64,000 nucleotides of DNA from CAHJXG01 sp965277495 (GTDB lineage: Bacteria > Pseudomonadota > Alphaproteobacteria > Acetobacterales > Acetobacteraceae), in NCBI GenBank assembly GCA_965277495.1, contig OZ255824.1, positions 1,426,001 to 1,490,000 on the forward strand, given 5' to 3'. Both the position numbers and the translations under genes were made by a program. The notes beneath the pieces are model-generated. The model saw nothing but the letters and a program-made list of their open reading frames with translations. It made no database searches and had not been told where the DNA came from. Shown piece after piece: positions 25,499 to 34,503 of the stretch. The first letter of the stretch is position 1; every line of letters begins with the position of its first letter.

Positions 25499-27076
25499 TC
25501 ATTTCCGCACGACGTTCCAGAACACCGGCATCCCCGGCAAAATGCCCAAAAGCTCCGCCCGATACGCCGTCTGCTGGAATTGCTGGCCCAGCGGCACATA
25601 GGGCACGTCGCGGAACGCCTGCGCCTGGATCTGCTCGGCCAAGCTGAACTGCACGGCTGGGTCGGGGGCTCGCAGCCATTCATCCCGTAGCGCCTCGATC
25701 GCCGGGCTGTCCGGCCAGCCCGGCGCCGCCGCCCGCCCGTTGCCGCGCAGGAACGGGTGCCCTGCCGGCGTCGCCTGATCCAGGCCGGACCAGCTCGTCT
25801 GAAACACGCTCCAGCCGCCGCGCTCGACCGGCTCCATGTTGGTGCGGCGCTGCACCGCGGTGCCCCAATCCATCGCCTGGGCGTCGAGGTTCAATCCGAC
25901 CTTGCGGAACAGGTCGGCCGTGACCTCGGCCAAGGCATTGGTGCTCGGGATGTCGGTCGGCACCAGCAGCGCGACCTTCTCGCCCTTGTAACCGCTGTCG
26001 GCCACCGCGCGCCGGCTGCGGTCCAGGTCGCGGGGGCCAGTCAGCGCCGCCATCCCCGCCGCATTGGCCAGCGGCGTGCCGGGGCAGAAATATCCGACGC
26101 CGTCCGCCCACAGCTCGCGGTCCGGACCCGACACCGCCTGCATGTATTCCGACTGCTGCACCGCCCCCAGCACGGCCCGGCGCAGCGCCGCGTTGTCGAA
26201 CGGCGGATGGAGCTGGTTGAACCGCATCGTCCCGATGATCCCCGTGGGGTCCTGCGTCCGCACCACCAGGCGGCGGTCGGCGCGCAGGCGGCCCAGCAGA
26301 TCAGGATTGGCGGCCAGCCACCAATCGACCTCGCCCCGCTGCAATGCCGCCGCGGCGGTGGCGGCGTCCGGGATGATCGCCCACTCCACCCGGTCGAACC
26401 CCGCCCGTTTCGGCCCGGCGGTGTGGGACGGCTCGCCGTCCTGGCGTGGCGCATAGCCGTCGAACCGGGCATAGGCGACGCGGGCGCCGGGGATGCGCTC
26501 GTCCGGCAGGAAACGGTATGGCCCGCTGCCGACCATCTCCGAAACTTGGCTGAACGGGTCGGTCACGGCCAGGCGCTCGGGCATGATCACGCAGGGGCTG
26601 GGCGCGGTCTTGGCCAGCGCATCGGGCAATAACGGGAACGGGGTACGGAGGCGGAAGACGATCGTGCGGTCGTCGGCGGCAGACAGCGCGCCGGTCGCGG
26701 CCAGCAATGCCTGGCCAAAGGTGTCGCGCGCTCCCCAGCGGCGGATGCTGGCGACGCAGTCCCGCGCCAGCACCGGCTCGTTGTCATGGAAACGCAGGCC
26801 CGGGCGCAGCACCAGGCGCCACCGCAGGCCATCGTCCTCCGCCACCGCCGTCTCCAGCATCTGCGGATGCGCCGCATAGCCGGCGTCCTGGCCGAACAGC
26901 GTGTCGAACACCAGGAACGCGTGGTCGCGCGTCTGGTAGGCCGTCGTCCAGATCGGGTCCAGCACCGCGAGGTCCGCCTGCGGCACGAACCGCAGCACCC
27001 GCGCATCATCAGCCCGGGCCAGGTTGGGCATCGCGAGCGCCGCGATGCCGGTTTGCAGGAAACTGCGACGATCCAT
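25499..27076 (-). CDS. Tat-exported ABC transporter substrate-binding protein, peptide/nickel family 5
   Basis: A 525-residue extracytoplasmic solute-binding protein. The N-terminus MDRRSFLQTGIAALAMPNLA is a twin-arginine signal (RRSFLQ), and the body has the family-5 look with RFVPQADLAVLDPIWTTAYQ near the start. A GAGG sits about 6 bases before the ATG at 27076; the longer frame to 27121 is rejected. No permease or ATPase gene is beside it, so it is an orphan that may serve a transporter encoded elsewhere. Ligand unknown. It diverges from sspB. Confidence 0.82.
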   Translation of the reverse strand: MDRRSFLQTGIAALAMPNLARADDARVLRFVPQADLAVLDPIWTTAYQTRDHAFLVFDTLFGQDAGYAAHPQMLETAVAEDDGLRWRLVLRPGLRFHDNEPVLARDCVASIRRWGARDTFGQALLAATGALSAADDRTIVFRLRTPFPLLPDALAKTAPSPCVIMPERLAVTDPFSQVSEMVGSGPYRFLPDERIPGARVAYARFDGYAPRQDGEPSHTAGPKRAGFDRVEWAIIPDAATAAAALQRGEVDWWLAANPDLLGRLRADRRLVVRTQDPTGIIGTMRFNQLHPPFDNAALRRAVLGAVQQSEYMQAVSGPDRELWADGVGYFCPGTPLANAAGMAALTGPRDLDRSRRAVADSGYKGEKVALLVPTDIPSTNALAEVTADLFRKVGLNLDAQAMDWGTAVQRRTNMEPVERGGWSVFQTSWSGLDQATPAGHPFLRGNGRAAAPGWPDSPAIEALRDEWLRAPDPAVQFSLAEQIQAQAFRDVPYVPLGQQFQQTAYRAELLGILPGMPVFWNVVRK

Positions 27077-27168
27077 GGCGCCCTCTTTATAAACTAACCC
27101 CGCGGACGTAGCTTGGCCCATGCGCCAGCCCGTTCCAATCCGCGACGGTCCGCGCTAAGGATTCCCGC

Positions 27169-27714
27169 ATGGAAGATACCGAAGATGGCCGGGACGGCGG
27201 GCCGCCGCAACGCCCGGAAAGCCTGCTCCCCTACGACGCCTGGACCGAGGAGGCGCTGCGCCACGTCGTCGTCCGGGCGCTGGCCTATGTCGGCGCGCAG
27301 GGGATGCCGGGCGAGCACCATTTCTATGTCAGCTTCCGCACCGACCGGCCCGGCGTCACCATCCCGGCCCGGCTGCTGGCGCAATATCCGCACGAGATGA
27401 CGATCGTGCTGCAGCATCAGTTCTGGGACCTGCAGGTCGACGAGCCCGGCGGCTGGTTCAGCGTCGGGCTGTCGTTCGGCGGCATCCCAACCACGCTGCA
27501 CGTGCCGTTCAACGCCGTGACGGCGTTCGCCGACCCGCATGTGCAGTTCGGCCTGCGGTTCCGTCCGCCCGGCGACGAGCCCGCCAACGACGATCCCGAG
27601 ACCGCGTTGCTGAACGCGCCCGACCCCGCCCCGCCCGCCGATGCCGAGCCGTCGGAAGCTCCGCAGGTGGTGAGCCTCGACGCCTTTCGCCGCAAGCCGC
27701 CAACCAAGGATTGA
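27169..27714 (+). CDS. sspB: SspB-type ClpXP adaptor for ssrA-tagged proteins
   Basis: A 181-residue protein of the alphaproteobacterial SspB family. A folded tag-binding domain (about residues 18-125, with HHFYVSFRTDRPGVTIP and LQHQFWDLQV) is followed by a flexible acidic/Pro-rich linker and a short C-terminal peptide VVSLDAFRRK, which corresponds to the ClpX-binding tail. It hands ssrA-tagged peptides to ClpXP. AAGGA lies 8 bases before the ATG. It is about 1.7 kb from the tmRNA gene that makes the tag. Confidence 0.88.
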   Translation: MEDTEDGRDGGPPQRPESLLPYDAWTEEALRHVVVRALAYVGAQGMPGEHHFYVSFRTDRPGVTIPARLLAQYPHEMTIVLQHQFWDLQVDEPGGWFSVGLSFGGIPTTLHVPFNAVTAFADPHVQFGLRFRPPGDEPANDDPETALLNAPDPAPPADAEPSEAPQVVSLDAFRRKPPTKD

Positions 27715-27745
27715 CCCCGGGGATTGATGCCCAAGGATTGATATC

Positions 27746-29404
27746 ATGAACGCACCCTTGCTGCCGGCGCAGGCCCGGCCCGCCAATTTCCTGTATTCGC
27801 CGATGTTCCCGCTGGGCGACAGCGGAACCCCTTGGCGCAAGCTCGACATCGCCGGGGTGAGCACCAGCACCTGCGACGGCCAAACCGTGCTGCGCGTCCG
27901 GCCGGAAGCGCTGACGGAGCTCGCGTTCCAGGCTTTTCGCGACGTGTCGCACCTGCTGCGCCCGGCGCACCTTCGCCAGTTGCGCGCCATCCTCGACGAC
28001 CCCGAGGCGTCGGCGAACGACCGTTTCGTGGCTTTGGATCTATTGAAGAACGCCAATATCGCGGCCGGCGGCGTGCTGCCGATGTGCCAGGACACCGGCA
28101 CGGCGCTGATTTTCGGCAAAAAGGGCCAGCGCGTCTGGGTCGAGGGCGACGAGGAGGAGGCGCTGTCCTACGGCGTCCACCGCACCTATACCGAGACCAA
28201 CCTGCGCTATTCGCAGATGGCGCCGCTCAGCATGTTCGAGGAGGTCAACACCGGCAACAACCTGCCGGTGCAGTTCGACATCGCGGCGGCGCCGGGCGAT
28301 CACCACGCCGACGAGCTTTCTCTCATGTTCATCGCCAAGGGCGGCGGGTCGGCCAACAAGTCGTTCCTGTTCCAGGAGACGCGGGCGATCCTGAACCCGG
28401 CCAAGCTGCTGGAATACTTGGGCACCCGCATCCGGACGCTCGGCACCTCGGCCTGTCCGCCCTACCATCTGTCGATCGTGATCGGCGGCACGTCAGCGGA
28501 GTTGTGCCTGAAGACGGTCAAGCTCGCCTCGACCAAGTGGCTCGACGCGCTGCCGACCTCCGGCAGCCGGGCCGGCCACGCCTTCCGCGACCTGGAGATG
28601 GAGCAGAAGGTGCTGGAACTGACCCGCACCCTCGGCATCGGTGCGCAGTTCGGCGGCAAGTATTTCTGCCATGATGTCCGCGTGGTGCGCCTGCCGCGGC
28701 ACGGCGCGAGCCTGCCGGTTGGGATCGGCGTGTCCTGCAGCGCCGACCGGCAAATTCGCGCCAAGATCACGCCCGAGGGTGTGTTCCTTGAACAGCTCGA
28801 GGCCGACCCGTCGCATTATCTGCCGGAAGCGACCGACGGCATCCTGGGCGGCGACGTGGTCAACGTCGACCTGAACCAGCCGATGGAGGCGATCCGCCGG
28901 CAGCTTTCGGCCTATCCGGTCAAGACCCGGCTCGCGCTGAACGGCACCGTCGTGGTCGCCCGCGATATCGCGCATGCAAAATTAAAGGAGCGGCTGGACC
29001 GCGGCGAGGGCCTGCCGGACTATTTGAAGGACCACCCGGTTTACTACGCCGGCCCGGCCAAGACACCCGTGGGACTTGCCACCGGCAGCTTCGGCCCAAC
29101 CACGGCCGGACGGATGGACAGCTACGTCGCCGAGTTCCAACGCGCCGGCGGCAGCTTGGTCATGCTGGCGAAGGGCAACCGCTCCCGCGCGGTGCGGGAC
29201 GCCTGCCGGGCGTATGGCGGGTTCTACCTCGGCAGCGTCGGCGGCCCGGCGGCCCGGCTGGCGCAGGACTGCATACGCAAGGTCGAGGTGCTGGAATACG
29301 AGGAACTCGGCATGGAGGCGGTGTGGCGCATCGAGGTGGAGGACTTCCCGGCCTTCATCGTGATCGACGATAAGGGCAACGACTTCTACGACGGGCTGGA
29401 ATAG
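27746..29404 (+). CDS. fumA: Class I (iron-sulfur) fumarate hydratase
   Basis: A 552-residue class I fumarase, which converts fumarate and L-malate in the TCA cycle with a [4Fe-4S] cluster. The three cluster cysteines are Cys114 (MCQDTGTA), Cys237 (TSACPPYH) and Cys331 (VSCSADRQ), with the spacing expected for the family. The length matches FumA/FumB. AAGGA lies 8 bases before the ATG and the gene follows sspB by 31 bases. The next gene starts immediately after its stop. Confidence 0.9.
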   Translation: MNAPLLPAQARPANFLYSPMFPLGDSGTPWRKLDIAGVSTSTCDGQTVLRVRPEALTELAFQAFRDVSHLLRPAHLRQLRAILDDPEASANDRFVALDLLKNANIAAGGVLPMCQDTGTALIFGKKGQRVWVEGDEEEALSYGVHRTYTETNLRYSQMAPLSMFEEVNTGNNLPVQFDIAAAPGDHHADELSLMFIAKGGGSANKSFLFQETRAILNPAKLLEYLGTRIRTLGTSACPPYHLSIVIGGTSAELCLKTVKLASTKWLDALPTSGSRAGHAFRDLEMEQKVLELTRTLGIGAQFGGKYFCHDVRVVRLPRHGASLPVGIGVSCSADRQIRAKITPEGVFLEQLEADPSHYLPEATDGILGGDVVNVDLNQPMEAIRRQLSAYPVKTRLALNGTVVVARDIAHAKLKERLDRGEGLPDYLKDHPVYYAGPAKTPVGLATGSFGPTTAGRMDSYVAEFQRAGGSLVMLAKGNRSRAVRDACRAYGGFYLGSVGGPAARLAQDCIRKVEVLEYEELGMEAVWRIEVEDFPAFIVIDDKGNDFYDGLE

Positions 29405-29806
29405 ATGCGCTTCATGGTCGACCGCCTGGACCACCTGGTCATCAACTGCGCCGACGTCGAGCTGACCGCGTCGTGGTACCAGCGCGTGCTCGGCATGGAG
29501 CGGGAGGAGTTCGCCGACGGACAGCGCACCGCGCTGAAGTTCGGCGGGCAGAAGATCAACCTGCGCCCGCATGACAGCGACCCCCGCGCGTGGTTCACCG
29601 GCATCAATAGCAAGCCGGGCGGCAGCGACCTGTGCTTCGTCACCGCGGTGGGGCCGGAGGACGTGGTCGAGCACCTGCATAGCTGCGGCATCGCCATCGA
29701 GGCCGGGCCAGTCGCCAAGGAGGGCGCGTTGGGCACCATCCAGTCGGTTTACTGCCGGGACCCGGATGGCAACCTGATCGAGATTTCTTCTTACCTTGCC
29801 CACTGA
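29405..29806 (+). CDS. VOC (glyoxalase/dioxygenase-fold) family protein
   Basis: A 133-residue protein of the vicinal-oxygen-chelate fold: DRLDHLVINCADVELTASWY at the start, QRTALKFGGQKINLRP in the middle and YCRDPDGNLIEISSY at the end, as in glyoxalase-I/bleomycin-resistance-like proteins. The metal ligands would be His and Glu in the first and last of these. The ATG is directly after the fumarase TAG, so the two are probably coupled. Reaction unknown. Confidence 0.78.
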   Translation: MRFMVDRLDHLVINCADVELTASWYQRVLGMEREEFADGQRTALKFGGQKINLRPHDSDPRAWFTGINSKPGGSDLCFVTAVGPEDVVEHLHSCGIAIEAGPVAKEGALGTIQSVYCRDPDGNLIEISSYLAH

Positions 29807-30359
29807 ACCCCTCGCTGCGACAACGAACCGGCGGATCGGTTTCGTTGCGCTATTATTGTTCCTCGCCTCGGTGCCGTTCGCCAACTGGCTGATTCAGCAT
29901 GTCGGCACGACGTGCGTGCCGATGGGACCGTGCCTAGTACCTGTGGCGCCGGGCGTCATGGCGCCGTCCGGAGTGCTCGCGGTTGGTGCGGCCTTGGTGC
30001 TGCGGGACGTGGTGCAGCGCTGCCTCGGGCCGGCCTGGGGCATCGGCGCGATCGTGGTGGGTGCTGCGCTGTCCACGCTGATCGCGCCGACGTCGCTGGT
30101 GCTGGCCTCTGGCGCCGCGTTTCTACTAAGCGAACTGGCCGATTTCGCGGTCTACACGCCGTTGCAGCGGCGCGGGCTGGTCCTCGCCGTGCTGGCGAGC
30201 GCCATCGCCGGCCTGGTGGTTGACAGCGTCGTGTTCCTGACCCTCGCGTTCGGCAGCCTGGATTTCCTCGCGGGGCAGGTGATCGGCAAGGCCTGGGCGG
30301 TGCTGGCGAGCATCCCGTTCATTCGCCTGCTGCGGCGCGTGGCGCCCACGCCGGCCTAA
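29796..30359 (+). CDS. VUT-family queuosine precursor transporter
   Basis: A 187-residue membrane protein with about six hydrophobic segments, matching the VUT/YhhQ family that imports 7-deazaguanine precursors (preQ0 or preQ1). The only plausible start is a TTG at 29796 (LPTEPLAATTNRR), overlapping the VOC gene by 11 bases. It lies directly before queA, tgt, queF and queG, which strongly supports the role. If it imports preQ0, the QueF step downstream would use it. Confidence 0.82.
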   Translation: MPTEPLAATTNRRIGFVALLLFLASVPFANWLIQHVGTTCVPMGPCLVPVAPGVMAPSGVLAVGAALVLRDVVQRCLGPAWGIGAIVVGAALSTLIAPTSLVLASGAAFLLSELADFAVYTPLQRRGLVLAVLASAIAGLVVDSVVFLTLAFGSLDFLAGQVIGKAWAVLASIPFIRLLRRVAPTPA

Positions 30360-31385
30360 TTGCGCCTTTCCGACTTCGATTTCGACCTTCCGGCCGGCCG
30401 CATCGCGCATCAGCCGGCCCGTCCGCGCGACGCTTCACGGCTGTTGGTCGTGGGCGGCGGCCTGCAGGACCGGTTCATTCGCGACCTCCCGAGCCTGCTG
30501 CGCCCCGGCGATGTGCTGGTCGCCAACGACACCCGCGTCATCCCGGCGCAACTCGCGGCACGGCGCGGCGAGGCGCGGATCGGCCTGACGCTCGATCAAC
30601 CGCGGGCCGACGGCTCCTGGCATGCACTGGCCCGCAACGCCCGGCGGCTGCGTCCGGGCGATACCCTGGCCTTCGATGGCGCGCCAGGCCTTGAAGCGAC
30701 CCTGATCTCGCGGGATGACGATGGCGGGGTCGTCGTGCGGTTCAACCAAGCAGACGCCGCGTTCGCCGAAGCGCTGGGCCGGGCGGGAGCGCTGGCCTTG
30801 CCGCCCTATATCGACCGTCCCGACGGCCCGACCGCACAGGATGCGGCCGATTACCAGACCGTGTTCGCCGCGCGCGAGGGCGCGGTCGCGGCGCCCACAG
30901 CCGGGCTGCATTTTTCCGAAGCCCTGCTTGGTGCGCTCGACGCCGCCGGGGTGCAGCGGGTGCTGGTTACGCTGCATGTCGGCGCCGGCACCTTCCTGCC
31001 GGTCCGGACCGACGAGGTCGCCGCGCACCGCATGCACGCGGAGTGGGGCGAGGTCACGGCCGACGCAGCCAACGCCATCAACGCAGCACAGCGCGTCGTC
31101 GCCGTCGGCACGACGACGCTGCGGGTGCTGGAGACGGCCGTGGACGCTGCGGGCCGGATGCAGCCATTCCGCGGCGACACGAGCCTGTTCATCACGCCGG
31201 GCTTCCACTTCCGCGCGGTGGACGCGCTGGTGACCAACTTCCATCTGCCGCGCTCCACGCTGTTCATGCTGGCCTGCGCCTTTGCCGGGCAGGCGCGGAT
31301 GCAGGCGGCGTATGCGCACGCAATCGCGCAAAACTATCGTTTCTACTCCTACGGCGACGCCTGCCTGTTGGAACGCGCCGAGTGA
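30360..31385 (+). CDS. queA: S-adenosylmethionine:tRNA ribosyltransferase-isomerase QueA
   Basis: A 341-residue enzyme that adds the cyclopentenediol-epoxide group to preQ1 at position 34 of tRNA, forming epoxyqueuosine. The N-terminus MRLSDFDFDLPAGRIAHQPA and the motifs AAPTAGLHFSE and LVTNFHLPRSTLFMLACAFA are family marks. The start is a TTG at 30360; no in-frame ATG fits the conserved N-terminus. It begins one base after the transporter stop. Confidence 0.92.
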   Translation: MRLSDFDFDLPAGRIAHQPARPRDASRLLVVGGGLQDRFIRDLPSLLRPGDVLVANDTRVIPAQLAARRGEARIGLTLDQPRADGSWHALARNARRLRPGDTLAFDGAPGLEATLISRDDDGGVVVRFNQADAAFAEALGRAGALALPPYIDRPDGPTAQDAADYQTVFAAREGAVAAPTAGLHFSEALLGALDAAGVQRVLVTLHVGAGTFLPVRTDEVAAHRMHAEWGEVTADAANAINAAQRVVAVGTTTLRVLETAVDAAGRMQPFRGDTSLFITPGFHFRAVDALVTNFHLPRSTLFMLACAFAGQARMQAAYAHAIAQNYRFYSYGDACLLERAE

Positions 31386-31397
31386 TCTCCGGCCCCA

Positions 31398-32516
31398 ATG
31401 AGCTTTAACCATAGCGTGACCGCAACCGATGGCGCCGCCCGGGCTGGCGTGCTGCACACGGCGCATGGCCCGGTCGAGACGCCGGTGTTCATGCCGGTCG
31501 GCACCGCCGGCACGGTAAAGGCGATGACCGCCGATCAGGTGCGCGCGACCGGCGCCCGGCTGGTGCTGGGCAACACCTACCACCTGATGCTCCGGCCCGG
31601 CGCCGACCGGATGGAGCGCTTGGGTGGGCTGCACAAGTTCATGGACTGGCCCGGCCCGATCCTGACCGATAGCGGCGGCTTCCAGGTCATGTCGCTGGCC
31701 GGCCTGCGCACGATGGACGAGGGCGGCGTCACCTTCCGCTCCCACCTGGACGGCAGCGCGCACCGCCTGACCCCCGAAAGCGCCACCCAAATCCAGCATA
31801 AGCTCGACGCCACCATCACCATGGCGCTCGACGAGTGCACCCCCTTCCCCGCCACGCCGCAGCAGGCCGAGGCCAGCATGGCGCTGTCGATGCGCTGGGC
31901 CGCACGCTCGCGCGACGCGTTCGTGGCGCGCCCGGGCTATGGCCAGTTCGGCATCGTGCAGGGCGGCGTGTTCCCGTCGCTGCGCGCGGCCTCGGTCGAG
32001 GCGCTGACGGCGATCGGGTTCGAGGGCTACGCGGTCGGCGGACTGGCCGTCGGCGAGGGCCAGGCGACGATGCTGGCGGTGCTCGACAGCACCGTGCCGC
32101 TGTTGCCGGCGGACCGTCCGCGCTATCTCATGGGCGTCGGCACGCCGGACGACCTGCTGGCTGCGGCCGCGCGCGGGATCGACATGTTCGACTGCGTGAT
32201 GCCCACCCGCGCCGGGCGCACGGCACGGGGCTTCACCTCGCAGGGCGTGCTCAACCTCCGCAACGCCCGGCATGCCGCGGACCCAGGGCCGCTCGATGGC
32301 CAGTGCGCCTGCACCGCTTGCACCCGGCACAGCCGCGCCTACCTGCATCATTTGTTCCGGGCAAATGAAATGCTCGGGCCGATGCTGCTCACCCAGCACA
32401 ACCTGACATACTACCAAAGCCTGATGGCCGGCGTGCGCGTGGCGATCACCGCCGGCCGGCTCGACGCCCATGCCGCCGCGATGCGCGCAGCCTGGGCCAT
32501 GGGGGATACGAGATGA
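31398..32516 (+). CDS. tgt: Queuine/preQ1 tRNA-guanine transglycosylase
   Basis: A 372-residue tRNA-guanine transglycosylase that swaps G34 for preQ1. It shows the substrate pocket DSGGFQVMSLAGLR, the catalytic DECTPFPA and VGGLAVGE, and the zinc site CACTACTRHSR in parts (CxC...C...H near residues 303-333). Twelve bases follow queA; the 3' end overlaps queF by 4 bases. Confidence 0.93.
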   Translation: MSFNHSVTATDGAARAGVLHTAHGPVETPVFMPVGTAGTVKAMTADQVRATGARLVLGNTYHLMLRPGADRMERLGGLHKFMDWPGPILTDSGGFQVMSLAGLRTMDEGGVTFRSHLDGSAHRLTPESATQIQHKLDATITMALDECTPFPATPQQAEASMALSMRWAARSRDAFVARPGYGQFGIVQGGVFPSLRAASVEALTAIGFEGYAVGGLAVGEGQATMLAVLDSTVPLLPADRPRYLMGVGTPDDLLAAAARGIDMFDCVMPTRAGRTARGFTSQGVLNLRNARHAADPGPLDGQCACTACTRHSRAYLHHLFRANEMLGPMLLTQHNLTYYQSLMAGVRVAITAGRLDAHAAAMRAAWAMGDTR

Positions 32517-32971
32517 CCGACTACACCACGCTGACCCAGCTCGGCGCCGAGACGGTGGCGCCTGCCTCGCCCGGTGCCGCCGTGCTGGAGCGGGTGGGCA
32601 ATCCGCAGCCCGGCATGTCCTATGTCGTCCGCTTCACCTGCCCGGAATTCACCACGCTCTGCCCGTTGACCGGCCAGCCGGATTTCGCGCATGTCGTGCT
32701 GGACTATGTGCCGGAGGACTGGATCGTGGAGAGCAAGTCGCTGAAATTGTTCCTCGCCAGCTTCCGCAACCACGGCGCATTCCATGAGGCATGCTCGATG
32801 GAGGTGGCGCGCCGGGTGGTGGAGGCCACGGCGCCGCGCTGGCTGCGCATCGGCGCCTATTGGTATCCACGCGGCGGCATTCCGATCGACGTGTTTTGGC
32901 AGACTGGCCCAGCGCCCGAGGGCGTCTGGATACCCGACCAGGGCGTCGCCCCTTACCGTGGCCGCGGCTAG
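32513..32971 (+). CDS. queF: NADPH-dependent preQ0 reductase QueF
   Basis: A 152-residue short (unimodular) QueF that reduces the nitrile of preQ0 to the amine of preQ1. The catalytic Cys is in FTCPEFTTLCPLTGQPDFAH, the Glu/Ser-rich ESKSLKLFLASFRNHGAFHE is the NADPH-side motif, and the length matches the single-domain type. The ATG overlaps the tgt TGA. Confidence 0.93.
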   Translation: MTDYTTLTQLGAETVAPASPGAAVLERVGNPQPGMSYVVRFTCPEFTTLCPLTGQPDFAHVVLDYVPEDWIVESKSLKLFLASFRNHGAFHEACSMEVARRVVEATAPRWLRIGAYWYPRGGIPIDVFWQTGPAPEGVWIPDQGVAPYRGRG

Positions 32972-32985
32972 GAAAGCTGTTCCCG

Positions 32986-34038
32986 GTGACGAAACCGGCG
33001 CTGGCAGCCAGCATGAAGGACCGCATCCGCGGCAAGGCGCTGGCTCTCGGCTTCCATGCCGTCGGTTTCGCCCCGGCGGAGCTTGGTCCCGAAGCACGGG
33101 AGCGGCTGGCGGCGTTCCTGGCCGCCGGACAGCACGGCGACATGGGATGGCTCGCCGACCGCAGCGAGCAGCGCGCCCATCCGCAGGCGTTGTGGGCCGA
33201 GGCGCGCAGCGTGGTCGCGGTCGGGCTCTCCTACGCGCCCGACGACGATCCATTGGCGGCGTTGGGCCGTCCGGACCGGGGCAATGTTTCTGTCTATGCA
33301 CGCAACCGGGATTACCACGACATAGTTAAGGGGATGCTAAAGCACCTCGGCGCGTTCATCGCCAGCCGGTTCGGGCCACAGGTAAAGGTGTTCGTCGACA
33401 CGGCGCCGGTCATGGAAAAACCGCTGGCGCAGCAGGCCGGGCTTGGTTGGCAGGGCAAACACACGAACCTGGTCTCGCGCCAGCACGGGTCTTGGCTGTT
33501 CCTGGGCGAAGTCATGACGACGCTCGACCTGCCGCCGGACCCGCCGCACGCCGACCGTTGTGGCAGTTGCAGCCGTTGCATGGCGGCCTGCCCGACCGAC
33601 GCGTTCCCGGCACCCTATCGCCTGGATGCCACGCGGTGCATCTCATACCTGACCATCGAGCACGCCGGACCGATCCCGCTGGCGTTGCGGCCCTTGATGG
33701 GCAACCGCATCTTCGGCTGCGACGACTGCCTCGCGGCCTGCCCTTGGAACCGCTTCGCCCACGCGGCCCACCCAAAGCTGCAGGCGCGGAACGACCTGCG
33801 GGCGCCGGCCTTGATCGAGCTTGCCGCGCTGGACGACGCCGGCTTCCGCACGAGGTTCGCGGGCGGACCGGTCAAGCGCATTGGACGCGACCGCTTCGTG
33901 CGCAACGTCCTGACCGCGATCGGCAATTCCGCCGACCCGGCGCTGCTTCCCGCGGCCCAGCGCCTGCAGGCGGACCCGAATCCCGTCGTGGCCGAGGCCG
34001 CCAATTGGGCGGTCTCACGTTTGCAGGCCGCCGGTTGA
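32986..34038 (+). CDS. queG: Epoxyqueuosine reductase QueG
   Basis: A 350-residue cobalamin- and [4Fe-4S]-dependent enzyme that reduces epoxyqueuosine to queuosine, the last step. Two ferredoxin-like cluster motifs are present, CGSCSRCMAACPTDAF and CDDCLAACPWN, plus the catalytic VFVDTAPVMEK. The GTG at 32986 behind GGAAAG is taken; an ATG at 33013 is an alternative that loses nine residues. It follows queF by 14 bases and overlaps the next small gene. Confidence 0.9.
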   Translation: MTKPALAASMKDRIRGKALALGFHAVGFAPAELGPEARERLAAFLAAGQHGDMGWLADRSEQRAHPQALWAEARSVVAVGLSYAPDDDPLAALGRPDRGNVSVYARNRDYHDIVKGMLKHLGAFIASRFGPQVKVFVDTAPVMEKPLAQQAGLGWQGKHTNLVSRQHGSWLFLGEVMTTLDLPPDPPHADRCGSCSRCMAACPTDAFPAPYRLDATRCISYLTIEHAGPIPLALRPLMGNRIFGCDDCLAACPWNRFAHAAHPKLQARNDLRAPALIELAALDDAGFRTRFAGGPVKRIGRDRFVRNVLTAIGNSADPALLPAAQRLQADPNPVVAEAANWAVSRLQAAG

Positions 34039-34241
34039 GCCTCGTCAAACGCAGCTTCAGCCTGTCGGGCCATCGCACGAGCATCGCCCTGGAGCCAGAG
34101 TTTTGGACGGCGCTGTGCGAGATCGCCGGACGGCAGGGTGTCGTGCTGTCCGCGCTGGTGGCCTCGGTCGATGCGGAACGCGATCCGAGCCGGCCGTTGG
34201 CGTCGTCCCTACGAATCATTGCATTACACGGGCATTCTTAA
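34035..34241 (+). CDS. Small ribbon-helix-helix domain protein
   Basis: A 68-residue protein starting at a TTG that overlaps the queG stop by four bases: MSLVKRSFSLSGHRTSIALE, then PEFWTALCEIAGRQGVVLSALV and ending SSLRIIALHGHS. This is the pattern of the short alphaproteobacterial ribbon-helix-helix family (RHH_4). Such proteins usually bind DNA as dimers; its target is unknown. It is easily missed because the start is TTG and the frame is open a long way upstream inside queG. Confidence 0.72.
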   Translation: MSLVKRSFSLSGHRTSIALEPEFWTALCEIAGRQGVVLSALVASVDAERDPSRPLASSLRIIALHGHS

Positions 34242-34314
34242 CCATTGCGAAACGTATTTCCGGTAATGATGGCGTCACGGCGAATAACCGCCGTGGTGCA
34301 AAGTGAAAAAATCC

Positions 34315-34503
34315 ATGGACTCCATCATTCCCGCCGTGCCGAGCAAGCCCATCGCCATCAGCCCGCTGATGCTGGCCGACCGGCTGCTCACCCTGGCGCA
34401 GGACGCCGACCGCGCCGGTTATACCGGGGCCGCCTCTCATTTGGTGACGGCGATGTTTAAAGTGCTCGACAGCCGCAAGCCCGCACGGCGCAAGGCGCAT
34501 TAA
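34315..34503 (+). CDS. Small conserved-looking hypothetical protein
   Basis: A 62-residue protein, MDSIIPAVPSKPIAISPLML followed by ADRLLTLAQDADRAGYTGAA and a basic tail (RKPARRKAH). It has a predicted amphipathic helix and no known domain; I have an impression of similar short alphaproteobacterial proteins but cannot test it. An in-frame GTG at 34303 is an alternative start. Its TAA overlaps the stop of the AsmA-family gene on the other strand by two bases. Confidence 0.5.
   Translation: MDSIIPAVPSKPIAISPLMLADRLLTLAQDADRAGYTGAASHLVTAMFKVLDSRKPARRKAH

Noticed and set aside
30435..32471. A 678-codon open frame on the minus strand across queA and tgt
   Set aside because: Antisense shadow of two conserved enzymes; composition is not protein-like.
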